Shown here one piece after another: positions 46,683-56,709 of a DNA stretch of 64,000 nt; position 1 is the stretch's first letter, and every line of letters starts with the position of its first letter. Below the pieces are notes generated by a model that saw only the letters and a list, made by a program, of their open reading frames with translations, ran no database searches and was not told the DNA's origin. The translations under genes and the position numbers were made by a program. Source of the DNA: Paramacrobiotus metropolitanus (lineage: Eukaryota; Tardigrada; Eutardigrada; Parachela; Macrobiotidae). The stretch lies in contig NW_026570306.1 in the NCBI RefSeq assembly GCF_019649055.1, forward strand, positions 186,001-250,000, given 5' to 3'.

Positions 46683-47977
46683 ATGTCCGCTATGCTAAAC
46701 GCTATTGCTTCCTTATCTACTGCTCCTGCTGGACTGCATGTTGGTATCGAACAGATTTTCGATCGTGACACTACGAGTTTTTACACGCGAAAAATGCGAC
46801 TGTACGAAGCTTTTCAGTTCGCCGTCCGAACCATCATTGGACATCACACCGATTCTGGATTTTACGTGGATGTTGATTATCTAAAGGCTACACTGCACAT
46901 CGCACATCATGAATTTACCATGCTGAACATCGACAAGTACATTGAGACTGCTGTAACTTCTGGGTTCCTACGCAAAAGAGTGAAAGAAGGACGTTGTTTC
47001 CTGGAAGTATCGTCACGAATTCAGCGAGATCGCAACGAGGAAATTACCACGCGACTGCAACTGCGAAATGCTGTACTGACTGTGCTGGAGGCAGGAGGAT
47101 ACGCCATGACGAAATTCGAAATTCAACGCGTCATCCGAACAACATACACTGTCTGCTTACACAACTGGATCAAGTACTACCACAAGGAAAGAAACTTCTT
47201 ACTGGAAATCGGATGCCTAACGTCTATCGGAGGAGACAAGTTCGTGAGTGCGATTGTATACTGCGAAATGACAGATCGACGAGCTCAAGGACTGTCGGAC
47301 GAATTAGTACGAGGAGTCGGTAAGATCAAACACATACAATTTCACCGTTTACTAAATCTCTTTATCTCCGCATCAATAATTACTGCATAATTTCCTATAG
47401 TTTACTGCGAGTATTCCCTACTAATTACCACAATAAATCTACATACTTTTCATTTCCGCTTAAATATTTACAAAATTAATTGCTATATATTTCCGCTAAT
47501 TAAACCGCAATTTCTGACTATTAATACTGAATTTCACGACTACAATTTCTGTATAAATTTCCCTACTGATTTACTATCATTACAGGAATGTTGGTTCAGG
47601 AGCATAATCGTGGCTGTGATCGCTGTGCTCGCGAAGGAACTACTATCGAAGTACGAATTCCCTATCTCGGAACTGAGGCACAAAGTATTCTGCGTCAAAC
47701 TGCTATGAAAATCGATGCTGCTGCGATGCACGGACCGATGCCTCTGTGTGGACTCTTGGCCGCAAATCCTATTCCGCTACTGCCAAAAACTGAGACTGCT
47801 GAGGACACGCTTTCTCTGCTGCGCGATCCAACTTCTGTGATTGCTGAGCGTCCTAACGCACCAGGAACTGAAACACGTGGAGATATGCCAAAATCATTTG
47901 CTATGGTTTTCTCACGTAAACCTGATGGATCTCTGCATCTGAAAACCCCTGCTGCCAAGCGTTTCAAGAAGAACTGA
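46683..47977 (+). CDS. Two-exon protein of unknown function, possible winged-helix repeats (exons 46683-47319, 47586-47977)
   Basis: Exon 1 ends at a GTAAGA donor (47320) in phase 1. Exon 2 starts after actatcattacag (47585) and continues in the same frame to the TGA at 47975. The spliced product is about 342 residues. Exon 1 contains two loosely similar segments of about 65 residues (FAVRTIIGHHTDSG... and LRNAVLTVLEAGGYA...), each helix-helix-strand-like, which could be winged-helix units. Exon 2 brings CDRCAREG, a CxxC zinc-ribbon-like pair, and ends in a basic nuclear-signal-like tail (PAAKRFKKN). It is the only well-supported + strand gene in the minus-strand retroelement block. It may be a regulator encoded by the element or a captured host gene; no named family was recognised. 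Confidence 0.65.
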
Positions 47978-48500
47978 ATTACGAAGTCTTTTACCGTGTC
48001 TGCTGTATTGATTTTATTTCTTTTATCTTTTCTTTTAGGTCTTGTATATTTACGTTCAATTTTATTCCAATCGCCTTTTGCGATTTTATTCTGTATATTC
48101 TGCACAAATTCCCGAGTGAATACTGTTCAACTGCGATGAACACTGATGATAAAGTTCTATTTTGATTTTATTTTTCTGGCGTATTCTGACACTGCCGCAA
48201 TGTTCAATACGAAGTACAATTTCTGTGTTTTACGAAATCCAATAAAAGTATGAAGTAAAACTACTGACAATATTGCTACTGCTAAAGTCGCTAATAATTT
48301 CACTGAGTAATACGAAGTATGGAAAACTTATCCGCATAAATACCACAAACACAAGCTTCAACATTTCACACATAGTTTCGCCATAAATACTAATAAGAAT
48401 AATTACTGAACACTGACCACATCACAACAGAACCAAAGTTTTGCAAAAAGTTCGCCCTTAAGGGGAAATCGAACAAGTGCTACGGAAGTAAAGCCGTTTA
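47978..48500. other. 3' flank of the spliced gene
   Basis: AT-rich, with poly(A)-signal-like aataaaagt near 48241. No gene is supported. The minus frame at 47695-48105 is antisense to exon 2 of the gene above. Confidence 0.4.
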
Positions 48501-48999
48501 AAATCTGACTCAGCTTAACATATGCTAATCAATGGACCCGCTGCACTACTACGAATTTTCACGATAAATGCCGTAAATTACCACGCCCTAAACTGTTACT
48601 GGATGACTGACTATAATAATTCCGTAAATATTACCGCAACCATTCTCCATATACTCTGTCATAAAAGTTCTCTGATTTCTGATTATTTCATAATTCATAA
48701 TACTATTCCTACTATGATCTGAAAAACATGTACCCTGCGCCACTACGCAAATTACTAAAATTACAACACCACAACACCGCTAATACTGAAAAATTACTGT
48801 TATAAATGCCCTACTGAGTTTTACCACAAAGTTTCTAGAATTCCAAAAACATAATTCTGCAAAAATTTACTCTACTTGCAAACTGGAACTGAATGCCTTA
48901 GAGTTATCTGTGTAGTGCACCTTACCGCATAACAACTCGGACACTACACCCTATTCATAATTACTGCAAAAATACACACTCCGAAATACAAAAATTTCA

Positions 49000-49089
49000 A
49001 CTTGCTCGGGTTTCGAACTACGGCTATACTGCTACCGATGACAATGTCCAGATCTGTAGCGCCACTTCATGACCACTCGACTACTACGG
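49000..49089 (-). tRNA. tRNA-like unit (degenerate)
   Basis: Minus strand: the A-box-like TAGTCGAGTGGT follows a GTAG start, and the B-box-like TAGTTCGAAACCC lies about 60 nt later. Stem pairing is poor by eye, so it is probably a pseudo-tRNA or tRNA-derived repeat. Confidence 0.35.
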
Positions 49090-49140
49090 AATTCGATAAT
49101 TCTACTAGAAATAAACACGCTACGAAACAAAAAAATTACA

Positions 49141-49223
49141 AGTCAGGAGTTGAACTCGGATCATCGCTGTTACTATTCGTCTTGAATAACTACTGCGAGA
49201 TCTCTCAGCCACTAGGCCACTAC
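49141..49223 (-). tRNA. tRNA-like unit (degenerate)
   Basis: Minus strand starts GTAGTGGCCTAGTGGC (a good A box) and has CCGAGTTCAACTCC as the B box. The T-arm can pair as GAG/CTC. The acceptor strands do not match well. Confidence 0.35.
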
Positions 49224-49414
49224 GAATTTCACCGAAATAAAAATACTACGATTCACTGCAAAAGCTAAAGTTTCCACTACTACTCGTTATTAAAGGTAGG
49301 CTAAACCGACAAGTGGATACAGCACCTCACGCCACTATACTACAAATTTCAATATTACAATATTACTGCTTTTACATGCCGCAAAGCACATTTCCTACAT
49401 CCAAGTTTACAAGG

Positions 49415-49445
49415 AACAAACGGTTACGCGCCATTGACGTGCAAT
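49415..49445 (-). other. LTR-end/primer-binding-site-like junction (minus strand)
   Basis: The minus strand reads attattgcacgtcaa then TGGCGCGTAACCG, like the junctions at 38.7 and 46.3 kb but more diverged. Confidence 0.35.
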
Positions 49446-49537
49446 AATAACTACTCATACTCTATAATTCTACTTTTTCTCCTGTGTTTACTGGATTTTT
49501 GGTGTTACAGACGGCGAGTGAATGGTGAGGTTTGCTG

Positions 49538-49555
49538 GTACCGGGGGGGCGCCAA
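49538..49555 (-). other. Primer-binding-site-like sequence (minus strand)
   Basis: The minus strand reads TGGCGCCCCCCCGGTACC, with ccataataac upstream as at 41.5 kb. Confidence 0.35.
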
Positions 49556-49972
49556 CACCACTACTGCCGCTGTTATTATGGTGACACACTGCTATATACT
49601 GACAAGCAAACAAAATCACTGCAAAATCACCGCTTTAATCCGCAAACAAACAATAAGAGACCCGAAGTAAAGCTTTAATAAATCCTCTGAATAAATCTAC
49701 AACTAAATACTTAACAAAAACGCCGATACATCCGCAAATAAAATATCTGAAATGCTGAGAAATACTGCTCCACAAACACAAGGGAATCTCTCTAAAATCT
49801 CTGAATAAAAGCTATAATCACCGATAAGTCAAGGTACTAAGTGAGAACAATTCCATAAAATCGAAAACATGTCCATTACCAACCATGAGGAAAATGAGGA
49901 TCAATTCTCGGCTGCGGAAGATTGTAGGGACGATAATACTTGCGAAAGAAGAACTCTTTGTCCGCTTCTTCC

Positions 49973-50260
49973 TTACTCATAGCTGACTGCTGAGACCCGC
50001 TGGTCAGTTCTCTGCTTCTTTCGGAACTTCACGAGACTGCACTGGAGTCTCAACATTGCTTTCTCCACCACTTTCGCCGCATTAGGTTCGTTCTTCAAGT
50101 CGTCTTTCACATGCCAATCGAGAACCTTGGAAGAGAGATCTTCCATCACACGCTCTCTCACACTGTCTGCCATTTTCACGCGATCATCGAATGCATTCTC
50201 AGGAAATACAAGAGCTCGAGCACCACTGTGCTGCTTAATAATCTCACCACGCTTAGACAT
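49973..50260 (-). CDS. Small ORF, 95 residues, unrecognised
   Basis: The ATG at 50260 gives MSKRGEIIKQHSGARALVF and a charged, helical-looking protein (KMADSVRERVMEDLSSK) with a basic tail. There is no low-complexity or repeat signature, unlike most frames in this block, and no domain was recognised. It lies between tRNA-like arrays on the strand used by the Gag ORF, so it is plausibly an accessory protein of the same element. Confidence 0.4.
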   Translation of the reverse strand: MSKRGEIIKQHSGARALVFPENAFDDRVKMADSVRERVMEDLSSKVLDWHVKDDLKNEPNAAKVVEKAMLRLQCSLVKFRKKQRTDQRVSAVSYE

Positions 50261-50739
50261 GATAACGCGAAATTCTCAACAAAAGGAAATAATTCAAACG
50301 CCGCTATCAGATCAAGTATCTGCCACTGAAAATCTCGGACTGAAACACTGAAGAATTCTACCGCTCAAAAACACACAAGACTGACTGTCGTACTGAAATC
50401 TAACTGGCTCATACCATAGACCATACGGAAGCATATAAACGTCATAACTACCGCTACTCAATTACAACACAATTTTGATAAATTCTGAAATCCGCATTTT
50501 CATCCCAAAAATAATTTCCTACTGATTTTTCGATAAAAGGAATTTCCAAATCATGCTGTATAGTTTTTCACTTGAACATACATTATAACGCTGCTGTACA
50601 GATTTATCCTATAGCCGCTGCACTACTACTTCTGCCTATAGTAATTACTAAAATTCACATACTCCACCGTCAATAAAGCAAAAATCTGCCATGCTCATTT
50701 GAAAATATAATTGGATTAGCTAGTAACTGATGTGGAGAG

Positions 50740-50761
50740 ATGACACCGGGGGGCGCCACAT
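50740..50761 (-). other. Primer-binding-site-like sequence (minus strand)
   Basis: The minus strand reads TGTGGCGCCCCCCGGTGTCA. It shares the GGCGCCCCCCGG core with the 49.54 kb site. Confidence 0.35.
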
Positions 50762-51114
50762 CAGTACTACTATAGTTTTGATGTTCTGTGATTTACGCGA
50801 CACAAACTGCTATTCGCAAAAATACTACAAAACACTCGTTACTGCTTCTCAAAAGAAAAAGAAATTTCTGCTACATGTTCAGCTCTGCTATACGTAAGAT
50901 TTCTCAGCGTACTCCTGATGCGTTCGTTCAATAGAGCCACTGCTCTACAACTTTTACATACCGCGAAAATCGAAGTTTACATATACCGCCAAAATAAAAA
51001 CTGATTTCCTATAAATTACTAATATTATAGCTAAATAATAACATTCTGGCTTTTCAGCGACTTAATAATTGCAAGATTCATCCACTGAAAAATAATACTC
51101 GCCAAAAATTATTT

Positions 51115-51189
51115 TGAAGAGTTGATACCAGTTTCTCTTGGTGTGCAATGCGAAAATATCACGAAGGTCGCACTCACTGCGCCCACTAC
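51115..51189 (-). tRNA. tRNA-like unit (degenerate)
   Basis: The minus strand has GTAGTGGGCGCAGTGAGTG (A-box-like) and TGGTATCAACTC (B-box-like), about 75 nt long in all. Confidence 0.35.
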
Positions 51190-51307
51190 GAAGTTACTAA
51201 AAGTACAACTCCAAATACCGCTGATAATTGACGATAAATACTGCCGTATATTTACAAATATAAATCCTACTGAAATTCATATAAAAATTACCAAAAATTA
51301 TGACTGT

Positions 51308-51400
51308 GCTGAGTATCGAACTCCAGAACACATGAACAAATGCTGCTTTTGAAGGCTTCCCATGCCTGATGCTATATAGTTACTATCCATAAGACACTAC
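51308..51400 (-). tRNA. tRNA-like unit (degenerate)
   Basis: The minus strand carries GGAGTTCGATACTC, a B box whose GAGT/ACTC arms pair perfectly, and a weaker A-box-like TGTCTTATGGATAG after GTAG. Confidence 0.38.
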
Positions 51401-51800
51401 AAATCTTGCTAAAAATAAGGATAAAAAGTTGCCTACAAGCGCTATCCTGATTTTGAAGGATCAACCATATGTATGCCGACAGGATATCAACTACTCAAAA
51501 GGACTAAACTTAATGTTGTCCGTGGCTTCAACCACTACGCTAATGAGGCTTTACTAAAATTTACTAAAAATTCATACTGCTAAAAGTGAAAATACATCCC
51601 TATGCTAAATTACAAAAAGGTGAAATTTTCCTATGATTTTACCGCTCTTAACATCTGTTATCGTTTTTTATTGTTTTCACTTCGGGTCCTTGTAGAATTG
51701 TCTGCTGAAACCCTACACTACGATTTCTGATGCAATTTGTAATTTCCATTCACGTGCTGCAACATACTGCTACTTCCGAATAAATACTAAAAATAAAATT

Positions 51801-51885
51801 TCAGCAGGGACTCGATCCCAGTTACACAGAGTTTTACTGATTTCGGCGTCACCATAGATCTCTGCACTAAGCTATCTATAATTCA
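51801..51885 (-). tRNA. tRNA-like unit
   Basis: The minus strand has TAGCTTAGTGCAG (A-box-like) and CTGGGATCGAGTCCCTG, a T-arm with a GGG/CCC stem and loop ATCGAGT. The two boxes lie about 50 nt apart, near the class I distance. This is among the most tRNA-like units in the array. Confidence 0.42.
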
Positions 51886-51910
51886 CTAAGTAAACTACAA
51901 AAAAAAATAA

Positions 51911-51990
51911 TCGTTTGGGATTGATACCCGTGACTGTGGTTTTAAGTGCTCGACTTCACTGAAGATCGTAACCACCACGCTATCTACCAA
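51911..51990 (-). tRNA. tRNA-like unit
   Basis: The minus strand has TAGATAGCGTGGTGGTTA and GGGTATCAATCCC, with a T-arm stem GGG/CCC, followed downstream by a TTTTTT run that could end Pol III transcription. Confidence 0.42.
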
Positions 51991-52090
51991 TTCCTATAAT
52001 TTCTTATTTTCCTATACGCTAATAAGTTTTGATCTTTTATGCTACTTTACTTATCACTTCCTGCAAAAATAACTCCCAAAAATATTGTCC

Positions 52091-52175
52091 TACACTGGCC
52101 TCGAACTCGTAACGTTCAATTGTTAATTTAACCGGTGATTCACCCAGAGGCATTCGCTAACCACTCGGCCACTAC
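52091..52175 (-). tRNA. tRNA-like unit, Ser/Leu-like 5' half
   Basis: The minus strand starts GTAGTGGCCGAGTGGTTAGC, a textbook class II A box, and has GAGTTCGAGGCC as the B box. A long variable region lies between. The anticodon stem is not clear, so no identity is assigned. Confidence 0.45.
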
Positions 52176-52497
52176 GAAATTCCTATAAATTTGATTTATT
52201 TTACTGCATTAAACTGACAATTTACTGAAACTGTGTTTATACACTGGCTCTACCAACTGCCGCATCGATAATTTGACCACAAATTTATTCACACGCTGTA
52301 CAATTTCCACGACTATTTATTCAAAGTAATGCCGCATCGACACACATAACAGAAGAGATCACTATACAAATTCAACAAAATAAAACAATCATACCGTAAT
52401 CATACCGGAATCATTACCGTACACATCGAAATGCTCATTTCTCAAAAGGCTTTTTCCAAAAACAAACACCATAATCCGCCACAGTTACAAAACTGTT

Positions 52498-52749
52498 TCA
52501 CTGACGATCCTTAGGGAACGTATACCACCGAAAGTGCTGCATCGGACGATTTCTCACTTTCGCCGACCATCGCCACGGAACCGTGTAAGTGGGACCCAAA
52601 ATCCGCACAATCCGACCATTCTGCCAAACGCGACGAATCTTCAATCTGTGCTCGTTTAGTTTCCGCACCAGCTCGTTCACCAGGGCTGTTTCTCCTTTCA
52701 AATGCATGGTCGTATTCTCGATCGCGACTTTGGTTCGACGGAATACCAT
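52498..52749 (-). CDS. Small basic ORF, 83 residues, unrecognised
   Basis: ATG 52749 (MVFRRTKVAIENTTMHLKG) to the stop at 52498. The product is rich in Arg, Lys and Trp (VWQNGRIVRILGPTYTVPWRW), suggesting a compact beta-rich, nucleic-acid-binding-like fold; this is inference. It follows the ORF at 53060-52764 on the same strand; in its extended (GTG) form the two overlap by 4 nt. Confidence 0.4.
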   Translation of the reverse strand: MVFRRTKVAIENTTMHLKGETALVNELVRKLNEHRLKIRRVWQNGRIVRILGPTYTVPWRWSAKVRNRPMQHFRWYTFPKDRQ

Positions 52750-52763
52750 AAATCCCGAACGTT

Positions 52764-53060
52764 TCACACCAACTTAACTGAAATTCCAGTGACTGCTTCG
52801 CGCTTCTTCGCTGCTTTCTTTTCCTCGTTAAGATCGAGCTTTTCCAACGCTCTCTCCAGGCCACTAATATCAGGTCGTCGTTTCAAATCGCACGGGCGAC
52901 ATGCCACAGGCCGCTGCGAATCAGCAGGTTCGCCATCCGCTCGCAAAACAACAACATTCTCCGCATCAGAACTCTCTACTGGCTCAACATGTCTGATACG
53001 ACAAGTAACAGGAACGATCAACTCCTGTCCGCTCTTATCCGCACGAAAAGCTGCTGCCAT
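52764..53060 (-). CDS. Small ORF with CxxC pair, 98 residues, unrecognised
   Basis: ATG 53060 gives MAAAFRADKSGQELIVPV. A CRPCDLKRRP motif in the middle could bind zinc with the earlier Cys/His (CRIRHVE). The C-terminus is Lys/Glu-rich and probably helical. It is followed at once by the ORF at 52749-52498, possibly as a pair of reading frames or as two parts of one protein split by a frameshift. Confidence 0.4.
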   Translation of the reverse strand: MAAAFRADKSGQELIVPVTCRIRHVEPVESSDAENVVVLRADGEPADSQRPVACRPCDLKRRPDISGLERALEKLDLNEEKKAAKKREAVTGISVKLV

Positions 53061-53282
53061 TATTACAATCAATACACTCGCACAATGAAGTATAAACTTT
53101 CAAGAATCTGACGAGCAAACTGCTCCAACCATGATGAAGATCTCGAAGGAATAGAAGAGTTAAAGTTTCAACAATTTCGAAGTTCGAAAACCACCACATT
53201 GCGATTGTGCCATCGCCACACAGCTGATTTATTGAGCCTACGCTCGCTACACCACTGACTTCTGCAAAACTACTCTTTCTCA

Positions 53283-53770
53283 CTGAAACACTACCAATCT
53301 CTTCTTCCTTTTTGTTTAGAATGATAGAGAATTAAGTTCTCTACCTTAAATTCACAACTGACAGACGGAAATACTCGTTTGGAGTTTACCAAACACATCC
53401 CCAGACGACTGGGTTCTTCACAGTACACTTACACCCTACCGTACTCTTCGTTACGCTACAATACAGGATTCTGTGTTTTGCTGTGTCATACTGCACAAAA
53501 GTGCTCGGAAGTCCTTTTTCTTCCCAAATACTTAGAATTTACGATTCGGAAGTGTGCACATTTATTCATCACACTGATTTTGCATTTTACGGAGCATTTC
53601 CATACACTTAAACTTTTTTCTACAAGTTTTGTCAGCAATATCCCCACTGGAATACATCCAGTACGTAGTACTGTACAACAACCGGAACACACCGTCGATG
53701 TCAAGTTTATTGACAATCCACGAACACTTTTAATTCGGAAGTGTTCAAAACAAAAGTGAAAAGAGGAACG
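53283..53770. other. Upstream region of the 53060 ORF, without tRNA-like units
   Basis: This roughly 490-bp stretch lacks the ctacga repeats that fill its surroundings. It has a short palindrome gagaattaagttctc near 53328 and three spaced copies of cggaagt (53505, 53550, 53737). It may be regulatory DNA or part of an LTR. The + frame at 53379-53759 starts at TTG and has no domain. Confidence 0.35.
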
Positions 53771-54039
53771 AATTCTCTAACAAAATTCATATATTCGCAA
53801 TCCATCAACGCAATAGGTAATTTCTGCAAACAAATACCGCCAAATCGCATTCAGACTGCTATTTTACTGCGCTTACACCATTGAGTTCTCCCAACCGTGT
53901 AACATCACAAAATTAAAGCTTTAGATCCGTAAATCTCACAAAAATAAAGATTTCAAAAATAGGCAGGCTTTCACTGAAAGCTCAAATAACAGAATACCGA
54001 AAAGACAATTCCGCGCACTTCCTCCATACGTTTCACTGG

Positions 54040-54342
54040 TCAATTCTGACCCGCATTCTCTTGCTGCGCAGTTTTCTGCAACTGCTCGTCCACCAGACTG
54101 TGAACTTTCACCCAAAACTCCGAGTTCTCCGCCTCCGGTCCGTCCTCGACCGTAGTCACAAACACGCTCTTCTCGTCATTTTCACGATTGTACTGGCGGA
54201 CGAAGATCGTCTTCGTACCGCTGCGAATCAAACCTTCCGCATCAGGTTTAATCAACGCTGGCATTTCGACAGACTTCTCAGAACTAAACTTATCAAAGTG
54301 CTGAGCTAGAATATCCAGTCTTCCAATACGAGAGGGATTCAT
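54040..54342 (-). CDS. Small ORF, 100 residues, unrecognised
   Basis: ATG 54342 (MNPSRIGRLDILAQHFDKF) to the stop at 54040. The product is charged, with a Gln/Asn-rich C-terminus (LQKTAQQENAGQN). No repeat-derived composition is seen, and no domain was recognised. It is on the same strand as the Gag ORF and may be an accessory ORF of the element. Confidence 0.4.
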   Translation of the reverse strand: MNPSRIGRLDILAQHFDKFSSEKSVEMPALIKPDAEGLIRSGTKTIFVRQYNRENDEKSVFVTTVEDGPEAENSEFWVKVHSLVDEQLQKTAQQENAGQN

Positions 54343-54719
54343 AATTCACCATCAAAATTAATGGACAAGTTCTACACCGCGCAAAAACTACACTGTTTGA
54401 ACACGAAACTCCGCGACCCACAAAGCACGCTACTGCTGACCGCTCATCTGGCACGTGCTGAGCATTACGTCATCAAACTGCTTTTGCGTGACTCGCAACC
54501 CGTTTCTCGTCAAAAATACACATACTCCATAAGTATTTCGATTTTCTTACATTATCTGCATTTTTACGAAAAACTTAATCTTCTCTTATTATTATCACGA
54601 AAAATGAACTTTTCCCTTTATTTTACTAGCTGCTTATTGACAACAATAGCATAGAAGAACTGCAGCTGTCATTACACTACACTTTCCCACATTTGCTAAT
54701 ACCAATTTTCACATACTGC

Positions 54720-56690
54720 ATTGGCTTTGAGACGGCCACTCCGTGCTCTGCCGCAATTCTACAAACTCGCGATAAAAATAAATTTCAATAATCGTTTGCT
54801 CGAATTTCAAAGTGAAGAATGCGTACCGTTTCGAGACCAGCAGATACTGAACCTTAACGCCAGTATTCTACAAGATTTCATATTTACTACCAATGAATTA
54901 CACATGCCGCGATATACAATTTTCATAACCGCATCCAAAACTATTCCTTCGCACTTCATTTGATGCTTTCCGCTTCAGAACAAAATCTCCTTATGTAAAA
55001 ACATATTCTCCAAATCAAAAAGTTAAATTCTGACATTTTCACTTTTAATCTGAACGTGCGCACTTTGACGCGTACTTTTAAGGACTTAGTGCCGTGGATG
55101 GCTTGCTGCTCTCCAAGCCTTAATACTACGTAAATCCGCAAAAACTTAAATTTCAAGCCACCTTAGCGCTGGCTAAATCCGCTACCATACTGACTGATCT
55201 GGTTCTTTAAACGGATATCGGATTGGGTTTCAACCCCTGTACTACGATTCGCTACTGTTTCTAACTTTACTCGAAATCATGTTGCAATATTCAAATACTT
55301 GCTATACTTCTAGCAGATACCGATTCATGATCTCCCATTCTCCTAATTCCTTTTTATTCAGTAATTCAAAAATTTACCAACATCTTTTGTGCAAAAACTA
55401 TTTTGTGTATAAAAGCTTAACTTTCTTTAACCGCCTTGTACTGGTTAGATCCACATTTACATCAATTACTGATTCAAACAACAATATATGGAATTTCCTG
55501 CGTTTTAGCCATAACACTACGGCTCACCACATCTGTACTCGAAATCTGAATCATACTGCGAAATAGCATGTCCGCTATTTATGGAAAAACTATCCTACAT
55601 TATTCCTCATTTCGATATTTCACAAAAAGGAAGGATAAATCCTGAATTTTCATTAACCATTGTTTTCCTTGTTAAGCTAACGCTATGTTCAACGGGAATC
55701 TGCCAAACACTCACTTCACTACGTTTATACGCAAGAATAAAATTTTAAGTCGCCGAAGCGCCGACTCGATCTGTCATTCAAGTTCACCTGAGCTGTTAAA
55801 ACATTACTCGAATGGATTTGAAATGCTTATAACCATTTCACTACAACTTTCATATTTACTCCTATTATTTAAAATCATACTGCAACCGAATTATGCTGTT
55901 ACGATTTCATAAAAACTATGCCGTGATTCTAAAAAATTGTTTAAATTTGCAAATTCACACGCAATCAACCAGGATATTCTTTGTTAGTACTTTGCATCTA
56001 TCACCATCCACACTGGACCAATACACTACGAAATTTCAGTAAAAGAAAATTCTCTTAGCTAGCCTGCTGCTGACTAACATCGTTCATAGTTACACATTTA
56101 GTGTGATGAGCGCTTTGAACGACATGCAGTACTTCGTTAGCCTTTAAGCTACAATTTCTCACAACACCGAACTCTGATTTCCACATACCGCAAAACAATA
56201 ATAACTCATACGGCCTTAATTTCCTCTGCTTACAAGTATATTGTACCATATGTTTCTAAGTAAAAAGGAAAAATTTAAAGTTTCCATTTAAATGCTGCAT
56301 AAGACTTCAATTAACCGCTGTGTCTCTTAAATTGACTGGACTTTCAGTGAACTCAAGCCAACTGTCCCTATGTATTTGCCTATGCACTACAATATTCGAC
56401 AAAAATTTATTTCAAAATTCACCATTGCTCTGACTTCATACAGCTCTATTAATCTTTAATTAAGCATAATGCTGACAGCATTGTGGAAGTGCTCTTAAGC
56501 CATCGCGCTACAATTAACCACGCTTTCCCATACTAAAAATTTCACCCTGCTATACACTACATCAGATTTCTCAATTTTAAAGCACTGCCTACTGATTATG
56601 CAACTATAGGCGCTATATGACAGAATTGCAGCTCCTACGTACGCCGCTTCACTACGTCATTTCCTATCTACTGAAATTAACAACACTTAT
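54720..56690 (-). repeat. Array of tRNA-like units, block 3 (most decayed)
   Basis: ctacg-type starts recur near 55126, 55239, 55520, 55712, 56028, 56388 and 56648, with aaaaat or taaaat spacers as in blocks 1 and 2. Boxes are weak. No protein gene is supported here; frames at 54721-54963, 55279-55566 and 56617-56883 follow the repeats. The block directly abuts the stop of the large Gag ORF (56710). Confidence 0.5.
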
Positions 56691-56709
56691 ACTGCAATGT
56701 ACAGTTTCC

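Larger units (their letters stand above)
48500..52200 (-). repeat. Array of tRNA-like units, block 2 (best preserved)
   Basis: Units all on the minus strand begin near gaatttcGTAGT and include strings close to the tRNA A box (TRGCNNAGYNGG) and, about 60-75 nt later, to the B box (GGTTCRANTCC). The clearest are at 49000-49089, 49141-49223, 51115-51189, 51308-51400, 51801-51885, 51911-51990 and 52091-52175. Between units are T-runs on the minus strand, as for Pol III termination. The distance between boxes in several units suggests a long variable arm (Ser/Leu-like class). Stems are imperfect, so most are probably not functional tRNAs. Confidence 0.6.

Noticed and set aside
49000-52175. Functional tRNA genes with assigned anticodons
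   Set aside because: A and B boxes are visible but acceptor, D and anticodon stems pair poorly by eye, so no identity was assigned.
40130-56690. CRISPR-like array
   Set aside because: Spacing is regular but the repeats are degenerate, about 100-120 bp apart and tRNA-like, and the genome is eukaryotic.
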